A stretch of DNA of 44,772 bases from an uncultured archaeon (GTDB taxonomy: Archaea > Thermoproteota > EX4484-205 > JAAOZP01), in the NCBI GenBank assembly GCA_938045545.1, contig CALIBN010000023.1, positions 1 to 44,772 on the forward strand, read 5' to 3'. Shown piece by piece: positions 42,683-44,772 of the stretch (position 1 is the stretch's first letter; each line of letters starts with the position of its first letter). The translations under genes and the position numbers were made by a program. Under the pieces are notes generated by a model, which did not search any database, had not been told where the DNA came from, and saw nothing but the letters and a program-made list of their open reading frames with translations.

Positions 42683-42737
42683 GGCATTTTGGAAACGATG
42701 CTGAGCGAGCATTTAGCTTAAAGACAGTCTTAACGCG

Positions 42738-42757
42738 CACCGTATCCTCTTACGGTG
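42738..42757 (+). terminator. Hairpin downstream of the beta-lactamase-fold gene
   Basis: CACCGTA (42738-42744) and TACGGTG (42751-42757) form a 7-bp stem with a six-base loop, followed by a short T-run (gtcgtttt). It lies between two genes and may end the upstream message. Confidence 0.35.
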
Positions 42758-42817
42758 GTCGTTTTCACCGGTTGGAAAGGCTTAAAGATAAGCTACTACA
42801 CTTAAAGCGGAAGCCAT

Positions 42818-43408
42818 TTGTACAGGTTAGTCGACCTAGTGGCGAAAACCCTTGTTAAAACAGGCGGCTTCCTAACTTGGCCTGATAAAACTGATGAAGG
42901 GGTTCTCCAACCGTTCGTACTCGACCTGACTACGATTCTAAGCCATCCGCCTGTTTTCCTCAGAGTTGCATCAGGGCTTCTCAGAGTCGTTAGGGAGAAA
43001 GTCGGGTTGAACAGCTTCGAGTTCGTTGCAGGGGTGCCGTTGGCCGGAATACCCTACGCGTCATTCCTCTGCGTCAAGACACGTAAGCCTATGCTGCTCA
43101 TTAGGGAAAGAGGCAGGGGTAAGCTTGTGGAGGGACCGTTGAAAATGGGGGATAGGGTTCTAGTCGTTGATGACTTCGTCGTGACAGGCAGGCAGATACT
43201 GGGGACGGCCAGTAAAATCGTTTCAGAGGGAGGAGTTGTTGAGCAGGCTGCCGTAATAATGTGTCAGAGCAAGAGTGCTGCGGAGAGGCTGAGAAGCAAG
43301 GGAATAACGTTGCACGAGTTGATCGATTTTAAAAGCCTAGTGGGAAGCCTGAAGAAACTCGACGCTTTAACCGACGAGGAATACGATGCTCTACTCTCCA
43401 ATATGTAG
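42818..43408 (+). CDS. Orotate phosphoribosyltransferase-like protein
   Basis: A type I phosphoribosyltransferase of 196 residues. The PRPP motif RVLVVDDFVVTGRQ is at residues 113-126 with Asp118-Asp119; the preceding LLIRERGRGKLVEGPLKMGD resembles the flexible loop of orotate phosphoribosyltransferases, which convert orotate and PRPP to OMP. AGVPLAGIPYA fits the same group. TTG 42818 follows a TATA-like gcttaaag box at about 42779-42786. No other pyrimidine gene is adjacent, so a different base substrate remains possible. Confidence 0.75.
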   Translation: MYRLVDLVAKTLVKTGGFLTWPDKTDEGVLQPFVLDLTTILSHPPVFLRVASGLLRVVREKVGLNSFEFVAGVPLAGIPYASFLCVKTRKPMLLIRERGRGKLVEGPLKMGDRVLVVDDFVVTGRQILGTASKIVSEGGVVEQAAVIMCQSKSAAERLRSKGITLHELIDFKSLVGSLKKLDALTDEEYDALLSNM

Positions 43409-43453
43409 GAACCTTAGACTTTTATTTTAAAGGAGGCGTTGAAGAGAACGTGC

Positions 43454-44164
43454 CTAGGCTTTCCTCTCAGGTTTGGACGCTTCAGATTCCTCTATTAGTG
43501 GAATAATCTCCTCGACGGAGAACCTTATGAATGAAGCAGGGTCTATCCTGCTGAAAATCGTAACGACAGCATCTCTAGTGATTCCAGCCACCAAGCCGGT
43601 TTTTCTATGCGCGATCACGATGTACCATATGTTCCCATGTTTAAGATATTCTGTAAACAGGCTAGTGTTCGCGAGCGAGGGCCCGTATAGCGAGAGCTTC
43701 TTAATATTAGGTATGTCGACATCGTCGAAGAAAACCACTTTAGCAGCATCGCTGTTCGCATTATGATAGTTCAGCATCACCTCGGGGGAAATCCTCGCCT
43801 CGACAATCCTGCCGCTTTTAAGAAAGATCACTTGGCTGAACATGTTGGCAACCATGTTTGCAACCGGCTTCTTCTCCAAAACTATGAGAAAGACTCTCCT
43901 CCTCCTGAAGACGAAGCTGAAAACCGAGTCGACCGTTTTAGCAACTATCTCCGTCCTATCCCTCCTCCTGATCGTCAAGGGCACGTCCCTGCTAATAACC
44001 CCCTCCAGCATGTTTTGAGAAGCCCTCAACTCCGCTATCTCAGTCACCAGGCTCAGGTCAACCCCTTCAAGCGGGGTTTCAACCCTGTAGCCTTTAAGCC
44101 TCTGAGCAATATCGCTCTGAGGCAAGTATTCGTCCAGCCTGAATATCTTTCCCGCAGTAACCAT
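43454..44164 (-). CDS. Unrecognised archaeal protein
   Basis: A 236-residue soluble protein with no signal or membrane segment. It has a helical N-terminus (YLPQSDIAQRLKGY, LVTEIAELRASQNMLEG), a basic patch (LTIRRRDRTEIVAK), an alternating strand pattern (VFLIVLEKKPVANMVANMF) and an acidic C-terminal helix (FSVEEIIPLIEESEA). The alternating strands and helices suggest a mixed alpha/beta fold. A TATA-like ggttaaaaac box at about 44186-44195 lies about 25 bp before ATG 44164. The clean promoter and unbroken frame support a real gene; I do not recognise a family. Confidence 0.65.
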   Translation of the reverse strand: MVTAGKIFRLDEYLPQSDIAQRLKGYRVETPLEGVDLSLVTEIAELRASQNMLEGVISRDVPLTIRRRDRTEIVAKTVDSVFSFVFRRRRVFLIVLEKKPVANMVANMFSQVIFLKSGRIVEARISPEVMLNYHNANSDAAKVVFFDDVDIPNIKKLSLYGPSLANTSLFTEYLKHGNIWYIVIAHRKTGLVAGITRDAVVTIFSRIDPASFIRFSVEEIIPLIEESEASKPERKA

Positions 44165-44349
44165 ACTTCTCCATAATGCTAAACATTTGTTTTTAACCGT
44201 TTTCCAACTCTTCCTGAACTCTAAAAAGGCTGTTATCCCCCAGTTGCCTAAAGCTAGAACCTATTATTCGAGCATTTGTAGAGCTTCCAAGGCTTTTAAA
44301 AGTAGTTTCCTCACCCTCCGATTTTTTCATTTACTTCTCTTATCTTTCT

Positions 44350-44772
44350 CTATGCATTCTCCCAGCGGCATCTTTCGGCGAGCCCAAGCATCTTCACGAA
44401 ATCCCTACTAACTAACCAGTAGTCCCCTACCTTCTCCGTAGAGAACAGTATTTCGCCTATGTTGCAAGCAATTTTGCTATTTCTTGGACTTCTTTCAGGT
44501 TGAGAACCTCACAAGGCTAAATCAACGCCCGGATTACTCCACCAAGATATTTGTCCGTCTCCACATTACCCTTCTTCTCGAGCTCTTGATAGGTGCGCAG
44601 CATAATCTCCGATGCTTCTTTCGAATCTCCACATTAGCACATGCCAAGAAAAATAGATCATGACGACAAATAACCTCTAGTCTAACTACTTATTCTAAAT
44701 ATTTTGCTTGCCCTCTCAGGACTCATTTTCAGTATCTGTCTCATCTGGTATTTCAATACACCATATTCGGGA
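44350..44772 (-). pseudogene. Decayed gene fragments at the right edge
   Basis: Leftward reading gives protein-like pieces split by stops: PEYGVLKYQMRQILKM from 44771 to a TAG at 44682, SKEASEIMLRTYQELEKK to a TAG at 44517, EVLNLKEVQEIAKLLA, and, one frame over, NIGEILFSTEKVGDYWL to a TAG at 44350. The last two join into one helical sequence if a single base near 44463 is restored. No family is recognised. 44165-44349 holds only the promoter of the gene to its left and no evident gene. Confidence 0.35.

Noticed and set aside
1..44772. CRISPR arrays or full insertion sequences
   Set aside because: No regularly spaced repeats of 24-37 bp and no transposase gene with terminal inverted repeats were seen; the transposase-like ribbon belongs to the recombinase.

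Overview
The window is about 45 kb of archaeal chromosome, almost certainly from a thermophilic TACK-group archaeon (Thermoproteota in the broad sense). The case rests on a CdvA cell-division protein, a Gins23-MCM and RfcS-RfcL replication block, an S8e-SRP19-Gar1 cluster, a probable TFE-beta, RNA polymerase subunit Rpo12, geranylgeranyl reductase, archaeal-type CCA-adding enzyme, Trm1 and Trm-G10. Many promoters have a TATA-like box 25-30 bp before a start codon, with little or no leader, and starts at GTG and TTG are common. I cannot name the order or genus. Having CdvA together with a full SMC-ScpA-ScpB set is compatible with several deep TACK lineages.

Layout. 1-1960: a gene of about ten 42-residue repeats, broken by four frame changes. 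1957-9105: PRPP synthetase, Trm-G10 (apparently starting at CTG), a broken membrane-anchored protein gene, RNase Z, a UPF0200 kinase, ThpR, CCA transferase and a DUF72 protein. 9200-19406: purA, cdvA and a replication island (hel308-mcm-gins23 read leftward, rfcS-rfcL rightward, then a winged-helix gene and an Orc1/Cdc6-like gene). 19530-25473: rpo12, an unassigned structured RNA, tRNA-Pro(GGG) with a probable 15-nt D-loop intron, a zinc-ribbon protein, hisD-GPN GTPase, a COG1340 coiled-coil protein and DUF373-uppS. 25501-31641: leftward smc-scpA-scpB-aminopeptidase, with a mini-intein in the SMC P-loop. 31829-32741: S8e-SRP19-gar1.

32721-38252 is an integrated element of about 5.5 kb whose target is the 3' end of the protein-coding gene gar1. 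A 17-bp perfect direct repeat marks both ends. The right copy still reads FKPRKA-stop, the original gar1 tail, while the left copy completes the present gar1 with the same residues but a different last codon and stop. The element carries a PD-(D/E)XK nuclease-like protein, two small coiled-coil genes, an AbrB-type regulator next to twin GTTTATAAAC palindromes, an AAA-type replication ATPase whose gene contains two inverted arrays of three 9-bp repeats, and a tyrosine recombinase with an N-terminal transposase-like zinc ribbon.

After the element come a probable TFE-beta, rlmE, trm1, geranylgeranyl reductase, a metallo-beta-lactamase-fold protein without its metal ligands, an orotate-type phosphoribosyltransferase, an unrecognised conserved-looking protein and a decayed gene at the right edge. 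All the housekeeping genes are open over their full length, while three accessory loci carry repeated frame breaks. I therefore read those breaks as real gene decay more readily than as sequencing error.
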